Assembly (NCBI GenBank): GCA_012518795.1
Contig: JAAYRL010000050.1
Span: forward strand, 62,001-126,000
Direction: 5' to 3'
From: Clostridiaceae bacterium
GTDB taxonomy: Bacteria; Bacillota; Clostridia; Saccharofermentanales; DTU023
DNA: 64,000 nt
Every line of letters starts with the position of its first letter. The first letter of the stretch is position 1. Below are positions 36,768 through 45,599 of this stretch, in pieces. The notes below the pieces were generated by a model. That model ran no database searches and was not told where the DNA came from. It was given only the letters and a program-made list of their open reading frames with translations. The translations under genes were made by a program, and so were the position numbers.

Positions 36768-37709
36768 ATGGGTATAAGTTTGATAAGTGCAGCAAGATAT
36801 TTGCCGAAAGGTACATTAACCAATTTTGATTTGGAAAAAATGGTTGAAACCAGTGATGAGTGGATTCAGCAAAGAACCGGTTTAATTTCCAGGACAATCG
36901 CTGAAGATGAAACGATTGCTGAGATGGCAATTAAAGCCGGAGAAAAGTGTTTGCAAACAGTAGCTCCGGAAATTAAAAACAATATTAAGGTATTGATCGT
37001 GACAACAGCTTCTTATTTGCAAGTTGTACCACATGTTTCATCAGAAATTGTAGAACCTTTGGGCTTAAATAAGGATATTTTAGCTTATGACTTAAATGCC
37101 GGGTGTACAACTTTTATTTATGCAATGAATACAATTGAAAGATTCTTAACCGAACCCGGTGATTATGCTTTGATTGTATCTTCAGATAAAGTAAGCGATT
37201 ATATCGATTATACGGATCGCGGAACTTGTATTTTATTCGGAGACGGTGCAGCTGCAACTCTTTGGGGATATTCAGAAGAAACAGATTATTATTCAATTAA
37301 TCAAACGATAACCAATCCTGCAGTCCTTTACCGTGAAGGTAAATATGTTCATATGAACGGAGCAGAAATTTTTAAATTTGCTGTGGGTACATTACCGGGT
37401 TTAATCGAAGAAGTTTGTGCTAAAGGTAATGTTGCGATTGAAGATGTAGATTTTTTTCTTTTGCATCAAGCAAATGGTCGTATTGTTGAATCTGTTGCCC
37501 GTAAATTGAAAATTGATGACGAAAAATTTCCGGTCAGATTTCAAAATATCGGCAACACTTCTTCACCGAGCATTCCAATTTTGATGACTCAATTGATGGA
37601 TGAAAATAAATTACAGAAAGCAAAAAACATAGTTTTTGCCGGTTTCGGTGCCGGATTGAGTTTAGGAATTGTTTTATTGAAAGGAAACGGACAATATGTG
37701 GTTAAATGA
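36768..37709 (+). CDS. fabH: Beta-ketoacyl-ACP synthase III
   Basis: Starts fatty-acid synthesis by condensing acetyl-CoA with malonyl-ACP. The thiolase-fold triad is complete: Cys113 in DLNAGCTTFIYAM, His233 in LLHQANGRIV, and Asn263 in NIGNTSSPSIP. Length 313 residues. It has AGAGGA before its ATG and overlaps fabK by 14 bases. In clostridia fabH is usually first in the fab cluster; here it follows the acc genes. Confidence 0.95.
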   Translation: MGISLISAARYLPKGTLTNFDLEKMVETSDEWIQQRTGLISRTIAEDETIAEMAIKAGEKCLQTVAPEIKNNIKVLIVTTASYLQVVPHVSSEIVEPLGLNKDILAYDLNAGCTTFIYAMNTIERFLTEPGDYALIVSSDKVSDYIDYTDRGTCILFGDGAAATLWGYSEETDYYSINQTITNPAVLYREGKYVHMNGAEIFKFAVGTLPGLIEEVCAKGNVAIEDVDFFLLHQANGRIVESVARKLKIDDEKFPVRFQNIGNTSSPSIPILMTQLMDENKLQKAKNIVFAGFGAGLSLGIVLLKGNGQYVVK

Positions 37710-38640
37710 AAAATTTAATTTGAAATATCCTGTAATATCAGGGGGAATGGCAAATATAAGTACAGCGGTTTTTGCAGCCGCAGTAAGTAATGCCGGTGCT
37801 CTCGGAATGATTGGTACCGGTGCTTGGACAGCAGATCAAGTACGTGCTGAAATTAGAAAAGCGAGAGAATTAACTGATAAGCCATTCGGTGTTAACTTAA
37901 TGCTGATGAATCCGTATTCGGATGAAGTGGCAGATGTTGTGGTTGAAGAAGGCATCAAAGTAGTCACAACCGGTGCAGGCAATCCCGCCCCTTATATAGA
38001 AAAATGGCATGCAGCAGGAATCTCGGTAATACCGGTAATTTCTTCACTGTCTCAAGGTGAACGCATGCAAAAACTGGGAGTTGATGCTGTAGTAGGTGAA
38101 GGTCAGGAAGCCGGCGGACATATCGGTGATTCAACTTCAATGGTTCTGTGGCCGCTGTTAGTGAAAAATCTTGATATACCGGTGATTGGTGCCGGAGGTG
38201 TAGCACTGGGTAGTCATATTGTAGCCGGCCGTGTTCTGGGAGTTCAAGGTTTTCAATTAGGAACCTTGTTGCTGTCAGCAGAAGAATGCCCGATTCATGA
38301 TGGTTTCCGTGAACAATTAATTAAAGCTCGTGATTCGCAAATTACGGTAGTCGGTCGTGCCGGTGGCGGTATGCCGACCAGAATTATGAAAAATCCTTTA
38401 GCAAGAAAATATATTCAATTTGAAAAAGAAAATAGACCTAAGGAAGACTATGAAGAAATCATGAATGGTGCTTTGAAAAAAGCGGTCTTCAATGGTGATA
38501 AAAAAGATGGTTGTTTCATGATGGGTTTGGTTGCATCTTTAGTTGATGAAATTAAACCGATGGATAGAGTATTAGGTGATTTATTTGCTGAGGCTGAAGC
38601 CGAATATGCCAGAATTAAAGCCGAGGATATTTTAGCATGA
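37696..38640 (+). CDS. fabK: Enoyl-ACP reductase II (FMN-dependent)
   Basis: Performs the last step of each elongation cycle. The FMN-binding TIM barrel of the nitronate monooxygenase/FabK family is clear: LKYPVISGGMANIST, DAVVGEGQEAGGHIGDSTSMVLWPLL, VIGAGGVALGSHIVAGRVLGVQGFQLGTLLLSAEE and AGGGMPTRIMKNPLARK. No FabI is present in the window, so this is the only visible reductase. A bacterium relying on FabK is usually insensitive to FabI inhibitors such as triclosan. It overlaps fabH and, by the four bases ATGA, fabD. Confidence 0.93.
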   Translation: MWLNEKFNLKYPVISGGMANISTAVFAAAVSNAGALGMIGTGAWTADQVRAEIRKARELTDKPFGVNLMLMNPYSDEVADVVVEEGIKVVTTGAGNPAPYIEKWHAAGISVIPVISSLSQGERMQKLGVDAVVGEGQEAGGHIGDSTSMVLWPLLVKNLDIPVIGAGGVALGSHIVAGRVLGVQGFQLGTLLLSAEECPIHDGFREQLIKARDSQITVVGRAGGGMPTRIMKNPLARKYIQFEKENRPKEDYEEIMNGALKKAVFNGDKKDGCFMMGLVASLVDEIKPMDRVLGDLFAEAEAEYARIKAEDILA

Positions 38641-39596
38641 AAATAGTATTTCTTTTTGGCGGTCAAGGTAGTCAATTACCCGGAATGACTCTGGATATAC
38701 GTCAAGAGTTTCCGCAAACCGAGAAACTCTTTCAAACCACATTCAATGTTAATCCGGATTTAGAAAAAGTTTTGCAAAGTGAATCAGAAGATATTAATCA
38801 AACTAGATTCACCCAATCAGCAATTGCTTTATTTGGTGCAGCGACAACTCAAGTTTTAAGTGAAAACGGGATTGCAGCGGATGCCGCAATCGGTTCAAGT
38901 ATTGGTGAATATCCTGCACTTGCAGCTCTTGGTGTTTGGTCTTTAACTGATATGATCAAAATTGCATCTGCTCGTGGCAGTCTGATGACAGAACGCTTAA
39001 TTAAGCGTAAAGCGGAAGGCTTTACAGACGGTATGCATGCTGTATTGGGATTGACCGAAACGGAAATTGCTCCTTTGATTGAAAAATATGATCAACTTTG
39101 GATTACTAATATCAACGATGCAAAGCAAGTCGTGATTAGCGGTGCAACTGAACAATTGGCTGAAATTTCGGCAGAGCTTAAACAAATAGGAGCACGCAGA
39201 ATTGTACCTTTAGCTGTTGAAGGAGCTTTTCACACACCGATTTTTGCTGAAGAACAAAAAGAATTGTTGAAAATTATTGAACAATATCCATTGACCGTTC
39301 CCCAAAAAGAATTCTACTTTAATCGTAATTCCGGACCATTATCAGATGCTTCTGTTTCAGATGACGAGCAGAAAAATAATATTCAACTCTGGATGTCTGA
39401 ACAAATGATTTCACCGGTCAGATTTTACGAATGCGGTGAGAAACTGTTCACCGATAATGAATTTGATTTGGCGATCGAAATTTCGGCAAAACCGGTTATT
39501 GCAGGTATGTTAAGAAAAAATCTGAAAAATATCCCGACCGTTCAAATAAATTCAGCAGAACAATTAAAAGAGTTCCTGCAAACATTGAACAAATAA
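38637..39596 (+). CDS. fabD: Malonyl-CoA:ACP transacylase
   Basis: Loads malonyl groups onto ACP. Motifs: FLFGGQGSQLPGM near the N terminus, the nucleophile Ser88, and the catalytic His199 in EGAFHTPIF. The elbow motif reads GSSIGEY rather than the usual GHSLGEY, so the residue before the catalytic Ser is Ser, not His. The other parts look normal, so I expect it is active. It overlaps fabK by 4 bases. Confidence 0.93.
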   Translation: MKIVFLFGGQGSQLPGMTLDIRQEFPQTEKLFQTTFNVNPDLEKVLQSESEDINQTRFTQSAIALFGAATTQVLSENGIAADAAIGSSIGEYPALAALGVWSLTDMIKIASARGSLMTERLIKRKAEGFTDGMHAVLGLTETEIAPLIEKYDQLWITNINDAKQVVISGATEQLAEISAELKQIGARRIVPLAVEGAFHTPIFAEEQKELLKIIEQYPLTVPQKEFYFNRNSGPLSDASVSDDEQKNNIQLWMSEQMISPVRFYECGEKLFTDNEFDLAIEISAKPVIAGMLRKNLKNIPTVQINSAEQLKEFLQTLNK

Positions 39597-39653
39597 TTAA
39601 TTACTATCTTAATAGTATCGTAGTTTAAGTATTTTTAAAGAAAGGTTAACTGA

Positions 39654-40391
39654 ATGGAAAAAGAAATTGCATTAGTCACAGGTGGCGGAACAGGTATAGG
39701 TCAAGCTATTTGCGAACAATTAGCAAATTCAGATCGATATATTTATATTCATTATGGCGGTTCACAACAAGGTGCTGAACAGACTTTAAGCCTGGTAGAG
39801 GCTAAAGGCGGATCAGGTGAAATTATCCGGGCTGATCTAAACGACAGTGAACAAATATCAGCGATGATTCAAAAGATTAAAGAACAATCGGGACGTCTGG
39901 ATATTCTGGTAAATAATGCAGGGATTACCAAAGACGGTTTAGCAGTTCGAATGTCTGACCAAATGTATGACGATGTAATCAGAGTTAATCAAAAAGCGGT
40001 TTTCGTTACGATGCGAGAAGCCGGTAAACTCATGATGCGTCAACGTAAAGGCAAAATTATTAATATTAGTAGTGTTGTAGGCTTACACGGAAATGCCGGT
40101 CAAATTAACTATGCAGCAGCTAAATCAGCAGTCTTTGCTATGAGCAAATCTTTGGCAAAAGAATTAGCCACAAGAAACATTACGGTTAATTGTGTTGCAC
40201 CGGGTTATATTAACACCGCTATGACGGATGAATTATCCGATCAGGTTAAAAATGAAATTATTAGTCGGATTCCTCTGCAAAGAACCGGTGAACCGAAGGA
40301 AGTCGCTTATGCAGTGAAGTTTTTAGCTAGTAAGGAAGCTGATTATATTACAGGACAAAGCATTTCTGTTGACGGCGGAATGAATATGTAA
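39654..40391 (+). CDS. fabG: 3-oxoacyl-ACP reductase
   Basis: NADPH-dependent reduction of beta-ketoacyl-ACP. A Rossmann fold of the short-chain dehydrogenase family: TGGGTGIG cofactor motif (residues 9-16), NNAG at 87-90, and the catalytic set Asn112, Ser140, Tyr153 and Lys157 (YAAAK). Length 245 residues. AAAGG is located before its ATG. The last codons (GGMNM and stop) are repeated twice more behind the gene as 17-bp tandem units. Confidence 0.96.
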   Translation: MEKEIALVTGGGTGIGQAICEQLANSDRYIYIHYGGSQQGAEQTLSLVEAKGGSGEIIRADLNDSEQISAMIQKIKEQSGRLDILVNNAGITKDGLAVRMSDQMYDDVIRVNQKAVFVTMREAGKLMMRQRKGKIINISSVVGLHGNAGQINYAAAKSAVFAMSKSLAKELATRNITVNCVAPGYINTAMTDELSDQVKNEIISRIPLQRTGEPKEVAYAVKFLASKEADYITGQSISVDGGMNM

Positions 40392-40425
40392 GTGGAATGA
40401 ATATATAAGCGGAATGAATATATAA
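40375..40425. repeat. Three tandem 17-bp units at the end of fabG
   Basis: Units at 40375-40391, 40392-40408 and 40409-40425 follow the pattern GYGGAATGAATATRTAA. The first is the real 3' end of fabG, including its stop codon, and the next two are noncoding copies lying before fabF. Confidence 0.93.
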
Positions 40426-40438
40426 AAGGAAGGCAAAT

Positions 40439-41677
40439 ATGGAAAATAGAGTAGTTATTACCGGTATTGGTTTAGTGACCCCGTTGGGACTTGACCGTGA
40501 AACAACATGGCAGAATCTTAAAGATGGAAAAGTAGGGATTACCGAGCTTACCAGATTCAGTGCACCGGAGATTGATGTGCATGTAGCCGGTCAGATTCAT
40601 GATTTTAATACCAAAGAACATTTTGATCATAGAACAGCTCGTCGTATGGATCCTTTTACACAATATGCGGTAGTTGCTGCCAGAGAGGCTTTTGAACAAA
40701 GCGAACTGAATGACACCGAATTTAATCGTGATCGGGTGAATGTTATTGTATCTACCGGTATTGGCGGAATCATAACCTTAGAAACTAACAAAATAATCGG
40801 CGAAGAAAAAGGCTATAACCGAATATCACCTTTCTTTATTCCGATGGCAATAGCCAACATGGCTTCTGCAGCTATTTCTATGGAGTTTGGTCTGCATGGC
40901 CACTCTTCCTCTATTATTACTGCCTGTGCCGGCGGTACGGATGCTATAGGAGAAGCTTATCGACAAATTAAACATGGCTATATGGATGTAGCGATTACCG
41001 GTGGTACGGAAGCGACAATAACACCTTTATGTGTTGGCGGATTTGCCGCAATGCGAGCTTTATCCACATCTAAAGATCCGTTATCTGCTTCGAGACCTTT
41101 CGATAAAGATCGTGACGGTTTTGTCGCAAGTGAAGGTGCCGGAATTTTGATTCTTGAATCATTGGATCATGCTTTGGCAAGGAAAGCACCGATTATTGCA
41201 GAAATTATCAGCTATGCTACAACCAGCGATGCCTATCATATGACAGCTCCGGATCCTGAAGGTACGCAAGCAACCAGAGCAATGCAAGAATGTATAAGCT
41301 TTGCCGGTATTGAACCGACAGATGTTGATTATGTTAATGCTCATGGGACATCAACACCCTTAAATGACACAATTGAAACTCAAGTTATCAAAAATGCACT
41401 CGGTGAACATGCGTACAATGTGAAAATTTCATCAACAAAATCTATGCTGGGTCATGCTTTAGGCGGCAGTGGCGGTATAGAACTCTCAGTTACGGCTCTA
41501 TCCATTCGTGATCAATTTATTCATCCGACCATGGGACTGAAAGAAGCTGACCCGGAATGCGATTTAGACTATGTACCCGGCAAAGGACAATCACATAAAA
41601 TAGACATTGCAATCAGCAATTCGCTGGGTTTCGGCGGACATAATGCTTGTATTGCAATTAAGAAATTCAGTGAATAG
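40439..41677 (+). CDS. fabF: Beta-ketoacyl-ACP synthase II
   Basis: Extends the acyl chain by condensation with malonyl-ACP. The Cys-His-His triad is complete: Cys163 in ITACAGGTDAI, His302 in NAHGTSTPLND and His339 in SMLGHALGGSG. Length 412 residues, as usual. It begins at an ATG behind AAAGGAAGG, 13 bases after the fabG repeats. It lies between fabG and fabZ as in many Gram-positive fab clusters. Confidence 0.96.
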   Translation: MENRVVITGIGLVTPLGLDRETTWQNLKDGKVGITELTRFSAPEIDVHVAGQIHDFNTKEHFDHRTARRMDPFTQYAVVAAREAFEQSELNDTEFNRDRVNVIVSTGIGGIITLETNKIIGEEKGYNRISPFFIPMAIANMASAAISMEFGLHGHSSSIITACAGGTDAIGEAYRQIKHGYMDVAITGGTEATITPLCVGGFAAMRALSTSKDPLSASRPFDKDRDGFVASEGAGILILESLDHALARKAPIIAEIISYATTSDAYHMTAPDPEGTQATRAMQECISFAGIEPTDVDYVNAHGTSTPLNDTIETQVIKNALGEHAYNVKISSTKSMLGHALGGSGGIELSVTALSIRDQFIHPTMGLKEADPECDLDYVPGKGQSHKIDIAISNSLGFGGHNACIAIKKFSE

Positions 41678-41778
41678 TGAATAATGAAGGTGACAATAAA
41701 ACAACTTATGCTAAAAACCCGTGACACAAGTTGCAACGTTGTCACCAAACGACTTGAATACTTTTTAAAGGAGAAAAA

Positions 41779-42234
41779 ATGTCATTGAAATTTGAAAGTT
41801 ATGAAATAGAAAAAATTCTACCTCATCGTTATCCTTTTCTTTTAGTAGATCGGATCATAGATGGAGAATGGGGAGAGTTTGCCGTAGGGATCAAACAGGT
41901 GACTCGCAATGAGTGGTTTTTTGATGGACATTTTCCCGGAAAACCAATCATGCCGGGTGTCTTACAACTTGAAGCAATGGCGCAAGTAAGTGGTGTAGCT
42001 TTTCTTGGCTTACCGGAAAATGAGGGAAAACTTGCTTTGTTTGCCGGTGTAAAAAATGCGCGTTTTTCAAAACCGGTCCTACCGGGTGATTCCCTGACCA
42101 TTCGTACGGAATTTACCGGCAAAAAGATGAATGTAGTATTTGTAAAAGGTGAGATTCGTTCAGCTGATCAATTGGTATGCAAAGCAGACATGATGTTTTC
42201 CATAGTTGATGCTGATCAAAATATAAATAATTAA
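41779..42234 (+). CDS. fabZ: 3-hydroxyacyl-ACP dehydratase
   Basis: A hot-dog fold enzyme that dehydrates 3-hydroxyacyl-ACP. Signatures: LPHRYPFLLVDRI near the N terminus, His51 in DGHFPGKPIMPG and Glu65 in VLQLEAMAQV as the catalytic pair. Length 151 residues. AAAGGAG precedes the ATG. Its stop codon lies in a 12-bp tandem duplication (42223-42246). No separate isomerase (FabM or FabN) is seen in the cluster; how unsaturated chains are made cannot be told. Confidence 0.96.
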   Translation: MSLKFESYEIEKILPHRYPFLLVDRIIDGEWGEFAVGIKQVTRNEWFFDGHFPGKPIMPGVLQLEAMAQVSGVAFLGLPENEGKLALFAGVKNARFSKPVLPGDSLTIRTEFTGKKMNVVFVKGEIRSADQLVCKADMMFSIVDADQNINN

Positions 42235-42246
42235 ATAAATAATTAA
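42223..42246. repeat. 12-bp tandem duplication spanning the fabZ stop
   Basis: ATAAATAATTAA occurs at 42223-42234 and again at 42235-42246 without mismatch. The first copy carries the fabZ stop codon. Confidence 0.85.
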
Positions 42247-42261
42247 TAAAGATAAATCAAC

Positions 42262-42373
42262 AAAAAATAAACAATAAAACAAGGAAAATAAAATAAAATA
42301 AACGAAAAACAAACAATAAAACAAGAAAATAAAATAAACTAAAATAAACTAAACGAAACGAAAAATAAACAAT
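42262..42373. repeat. A-rich imperfect repeat before the MarR gene
   Basis: Units of AAAAATAAACAATAAAACAAG followed by AAAATAAAATAAA and ACG recur from about 42262, 42305 and 42361 (the last only partial). The strand is almost free of G and very low in C. It fills the gap between fabZ and the regulator and contains no gene. Confidence 0.75.
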
Positions 42374-42396
42374 GTATAAAAACGAGGGCTGTTAAA

Positions 42397-42879
42397 ATGC
42401 ATGATACTGAAATTAGAGACAATATTGCTCAAGATATTTATGAAATTTATCGCAAAGTTAAGTTATACACTTTTCATAGAATATTTCGTAAGATAACTAC
42501 CAAAGAAGAAGATTCCTTAACAGCACTTGAGGTATTGAGCCTAGATTTAATTCAAGGCATGGAAGATCCGACTCAAACAGAATTTGCCAGATACATCAAT
42601 GTTTCAATGCCAAATGCAACATACAAATTAAACAGCCTGGAGAAAAAAGGCTATTTAACTAAAGAGCAATCGGCTGAAGACGGCAGAATTTATTATTTAA
42701 GAGTTACCGAAAAAACAAAAGAACTACTCGGAACCAGTGAAAGATATTCAGATATTCTTTGCAAAAGACTACAACGAGAATTTAAACCGGAAGAACTAAA
42801 AGTGTTTGAGAAGGTAATTCATGCCGTCTCGAAAGACTTGATGAGCGAACTGGATCGTTACGTCGAATACAATATATGA
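42397..42879 (+). CDS. MarR-family regulator, FabT-like
   Basis: A 160-residue winged-helix regulator. The DNA-binding core reads LIQGMEDPTQTEFARYINVSMPNATYKLNSLEKKGYLTKEQSAEDGRIYYLRVTEKTKELL, typical of MarR with the wing DGRxxYLxxT. By analogy with FabT of other Gram-positive bacteria, which represses fab genes when long-chain acyl-ACP accumulates, it probably controls this cluster, but here it sits last rather than first. A perfect inverted repeat in the acpP promoter is a candidate site. Its start has GAGGG 8 bases upstream. Naming it fabT would go beyond the evidence. Confidence 0.85.
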   Translation: MHDTEIRDNIAQDIYEIYRKVKLYTFHRIFRKITTKEEDSLTALEVLSLDLIQGMEDPTQTEFARYINVSMPNATYKLNSLEKKGYLTKEQSAEDGRIYYLRVTEKTKELLGTSERYSDILCKRLQREFKPEELKVFEKVIHAVSKDLMSELDRYVEYNI

Positions 42880-42882
42880 AAA

Positions 42883-42957
42883 TGGTGACCCTAAGGGGAA
42901 TCGAACCCCTGATTCCGCCGTGAGAGGGCGGCGTCTTGACCGCTTGACCATAGGGCC
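42883..42957 (-). tRNA. tRNA-Glu (anticodon CTC)
   Basis: A 75-base tRNA with encoded CCA on the minus strand. The acceptor pairs GGCCCTA with TAGGGTC. The anticodon loop CTCTCAC gives CTC (codon GAG) between CCGCC and GGCGG. It ends 3 bases from the stop of the convergent MarR gene. Confidence 0.95.
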
Positions 42958-42975
42958 ATTCTATCTAATTGTTAG

Positions 42976-43004
42976 ATAATAACAGAATCGTATTTCAGCA
43001 TCAA
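42976..43004 (-). promoter_or_regulatory. Promoter of tRNA-Glu
   Basis: On the minus strand TTGATG (42999-43004) and TATTAT (42976-42981) are separated by 17 bases, 18 bases before the tRNA start. Confidence 0.65.
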
Positions 43005-43070
43005 GTATTTTTATTGCAAATTAAAACTATTAATTTCAAATATATCTGAAATTAATTTTTGTTTATTATA

Positions 43071-43109
43071 CAATCAGCTTCATCAATCAGCTTCATCAAT
43101 CAGCTTCAC
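43071..43109. repeat. Three tandem 13-bp units
   Basis: CAATCAGCTTCAT occurs three times in a row (43071, 43084 and 43097; the last ends in C). It lies 25 bases before the Pho box of the Na+/phosphate symporter. Confidence 0.95.
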
Positions 43110-43133
43110 TTTAAGCCGCAAGATATAAAAATA

Positions 43134-43172
43134 TTAACATAGACTTAACCTATAATTTACACAGGATTAACA
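43134..43172 (+). promoter_or_regulatory. Predicted Pho box before the Na+/phosphate symporter
   Basis: TTAACA (43134), TTAACC (43145), TTTACA (43156) and TTAACA (43167) are spaced exactly 11 bp apart, with 5-base spacers. This is the standard PhoP site layout in Bacillus and matches the box at 3828 before pstS. TATGAA at 43184 might be the -10 element. Confidence 0.75.
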
Positions 43173-43342
43173 ACAAGCCACTGTATGAATTAAATACAGC
43201 TAAACTCTTTATAAAAACGCAAATAAATGTTAGAGTAATGTAAAATCTAAGTAAAATATGGGGGAGAACGTGTATCTTAATTATGTATTGTGATAATTTA
43301 GGTACAATATATTCTTAATGATTCATCGTCTTAATTTGATAA

Positions 43343-45145
43343 ATGACAATTTTTAATTTTTTAGAATTGCTAGGCGGTCTTTGTCTATTTTTATTCGGTA
43401 TGTCTATCTTAGGTGATAGTCTTACAACAATTTCCGGTGGAAAATTAGAAACAATTCTCGGCAAGTTATGTTCTACTAAGATTCGTGGCTTGCTCTTAGG
43501 AATGTTAGTGACAGCTGTGATCCAATCTTCATCTGCTACAACTGTCATGGTGGTTGCTCTGGTTAATTCAGGAGTAATGAAGTTGGTTCACGCGGTTCCG
43601 GTAATTATGGGAGCAAATATAGGTACAACTGTTACCGGCTGGATTTTAAGTTTAAGTGGAATTTCCGGTGATACCATCTTTATCCAAATGTTAAAACCGA
43701 GTTCTTTTACACCGGTTTTGGCTACGATAGGAATTATTCTGATTTTCACTGCTAAAACTGAAAGTAGAAAGGCTGGAGGACATGCTTTACTAGGTTTTGC
43801 CGTTTTAATGTTCGGCATGGAAGTCATGTCCGGTTCGGTTGCTCCATTACAAGGGATGCCTGAATTTAGAAATATGTTCCAAGTATTTACGAATCCTTTA
43901 GTCGGAGTACTTGTAGGTGCAGTGCTGACAGCTATAATACAATCTTCGTCTGCTTTTACCGGAATTTTGCAAGCTTTGAGTACAACCGGAGCAATTACTT
44001 TCGGTTCAGTTATTCCATTAATAATGGGCCAAAATATTGGTACCTGTATTACAGCAACTTTGGCTTCAATCGGTGCAGGTCGCAATGCAAAACGAGCCGC
44101 TTTTATTCACTTAAGTTTTAATGTAATCGGGACAATCTGCTTTATGATTGCATTCTATACGATCAATTTTTTCTGGCCATTTCCGTTTATGGGAGATGTG
44201 GTCAATGAAGTCAATATTGCTTTGGTTCATACAATCTTCAATGTATTTACCACTATCCTATTATTTCCGTTTAGCAATCAATTAGTTAGATTTTCAAAAA
44301 TTGTTCTGCCACGTAAAGAACCGAAAATTAAAAAAGACGAAATTACTAACAATTTGAGACTTTTGGATCCGAGATTTCTTGAACGTCCGGGTTTCGCGGT
44401 TGAACAAGCATATACAGTAACTTGTAGAATGATTGAAACTGCAACAGCTTCGTTAAATGCAGCGATTGAATTGATTTATGATTTTGAGTATGAAGAATAT
44501 GCTCATGTTGAAGAACTGGAAAAACAGGTAGATCAGTATGAAGATGCATTGATGGAGTATACGATGGCAATTACTGCAGGTAGCCTTAATCAAGCCGACA
44601 ATCGCAAGTTGACTATCGTCATGCATTCCCTAAATGATATTGAAAGGATCAGTGATCATGCAATCAATATTGCTGATCAGGCAAAAATTAAACATCAGGC
44701 AGAGAATTCGTTCTCTGAACAAGCGATGATTGAATTGGAAGTTTATACCAAAGCAATTGTAGATATTATGCAATTGACACGAGATGCTTTTATTAATTTA
44801 GATCTTGATCTGGCAGAAAAAATATCTCCTTTGGAAGATAGAATTGATGAGATCAATAAAGTTTTGTACGATCGTCATATTGAACGTTTGAAGAATAACA
44901 TTTGTCGCATCGAAAACGGAATGACAATTGTCGAAATTTATACATGTTTCGAGAGGATATCCGATCATTGCAATAATATCAGTATTGTTTTACGTCAATT
45001 TAGCGAACAGCAGTTCCGCTCACATGATTTCGATAACAATCTGAACAGATCAAGTCCGGAATATAAAGATCTGCTCACAACCTATAAGAATAAATACTCT
45101 TTACCTGAAATGGGAAAAGTGTTAGAGAATTCTTGTGCTAAATGA
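43343..45145 (+). CDS. Na+/phosphate symporter with PhoU-like domain
   Basis: A 600-residue NptA/PNaS-type transporter. The membrane part has two inverted QSSSA repeats (residue 61 in VIQSSSATTVMV, and about residue 200 in IIQSSSAFTGIL), the hallmark of this sodium-phosphate cotransporter family. From about residue 350 a PhoU-like helical domain follows, with LNDIERISDHAINIADQA and CFERISDHCNNISIVL. The predicted Pho box upstream supports a role in phosphate uptake during starvation alongside Pst. The ATG has no strong ribosome site. Other Na/Pi family members can also move other anions. Confidence 0.88.
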   Translation: MTIFNFLELLGGLCLFLFGMSILGDSLTTISGGKLETILGKLCSTKIRGLLLGMLVTAVIQSSSATTVMVVALVNSGVMKLVHAVPVIMGANIGTTVTGWILSLSGISGDTIFIQMLKPSSFTPVLATIGIILIFTAKTESRKAGGHALLGFAVLMFGMEVMSGSVAPLQGMPEFRNMFQVFTNPLVGVLVGAVLTAIIQSSSAFTGILQALSTTGAITFGSVIPLIMGQNIGTCITATLASIGAGRNAKRAAFIHLSFNVIGTICFMIAFYTINFFWPFPFMGDVVNEVNIALVHTIFNVFTTILLFPFSNQLVRFSKIVLPRKEPKIKKDEITNNLRLLDPRFLERPGFAVEQAYTVTCRMIETATASLNAAIELIYDFEYEEYAHVEELEKQVDQYEDALMEYTMAITAGSLNQADNRKLTIVMHSLNDIERISDHAINIADQAKIKHQAENSFSEQAMIELEVYTKAIVDIMQLTRDAFINLDLDLAEKISPLEDRIDEINKVLYDRHIERLKNNICRIENGMTIVEIYTCFERISDHCNNISIVLRQFSEQQFRSHDFDNNLNRSSPEYKDLLTTYKNKYSLPEMGKVLENSCAK

Positions 45146-45205
45146 TAATTTGTTTGAGCTGAAGATCAAATGTAATCTTGAATCCAAATCTAAAGCTGTC
45201 TTTAA

Positions 45206-45245
45206 ATTGTTATAATTAAAGATCAATTGTTATAATTAAAAATCA
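45206..45245. repeat. 20-bp tandem duplication
   Basis: A unit beginning ATTGTTATAATTAAA occurs at 45206-45225 and 45226-45245 with one mismatch, downstream of the symporter gene. Confidence 0.9.
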
Positions 45246-45266
45246 GATGAATAAAGAATCATGTAC

Positions 45267-45295
45267 TTGACAATTTTGCATTGCAAAAGGATAAT
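45267..45295 (+). promoter_or_regulatory. Promoter before tRNA-Pro(CGG)
   Basis: TTGACA (45267-45272), a 17-base spacer and GATAAT (45290-45295) lie 49 bases before the tRNA. Confidence 0.65.
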
Positions 45296-45344
45296 GTAGA
45301 ACTGTATAAAGAAAAGGTACAGTTTGTATTTATTCTTTTAATAA

Positions 45345-45420
45345 CGAGGTGTAGCGCAGTTGGTAGCGTGCCTGCTTCGGGAGCAGGAAGTCGCAGGTTC
45401 AAGTCCTGTCACCTCGACCA
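45345..45420 (+). tRNA. tRNA-Pro (anticodon CGG)
   Basis: A 76-base cloverleaf with encoded CCA; the acceptor stem is CGAGGTG/CACCTCG. The anticodon loop TTCGGGA gives CGG (codon CCG) between CCTGC and GCAGG. Confidence 0.95.
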
Positions 45421-45422
45421 AA

Positions 45423-45464
45423 ACAACTCCGTGATATAGGTTATTGCGGAGTTGTTATTTTTAG
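45423..45464 (+). terminator. Terminator after tRNA-Pro(CGG)
   Basis: AACAACTCCG (45423) pairs perfectly with CGGAGTTGTT (45448), followed by ATTTTTA. Confidence 0.85.
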
Positions 45465-45540
45465 AAAAATTTGTATCTCTAAATATTCTTATGATTCTCA
45501 AGCGATTTGTTTGCTGTTAAAACTAAAGATATAATTTCAT

Positions 45541-45588
45541 CGAATTAAAGATCAAATTAAGGGTCGAATTAAGGATCAAATTCAGGAA
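45541..45588. repeat. 24-bp imperfect tandem duplication
   Basis: Units beginning CGAATTAAAGATCAAATT at 45541 and CGAATTAAGGATCAAATT at 45565 lie head to tail. The AATTAAAGATCA core also appears in the repeat at 45206. Confidence 0.8.
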
Positions 45589-45599
45589 AATCAGTTAGC

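Noticed and set aside
43071-43109. CRISPR-like array
   Set aside because: Only three 13-bp units without spacers; it is a plain tandem repeat.
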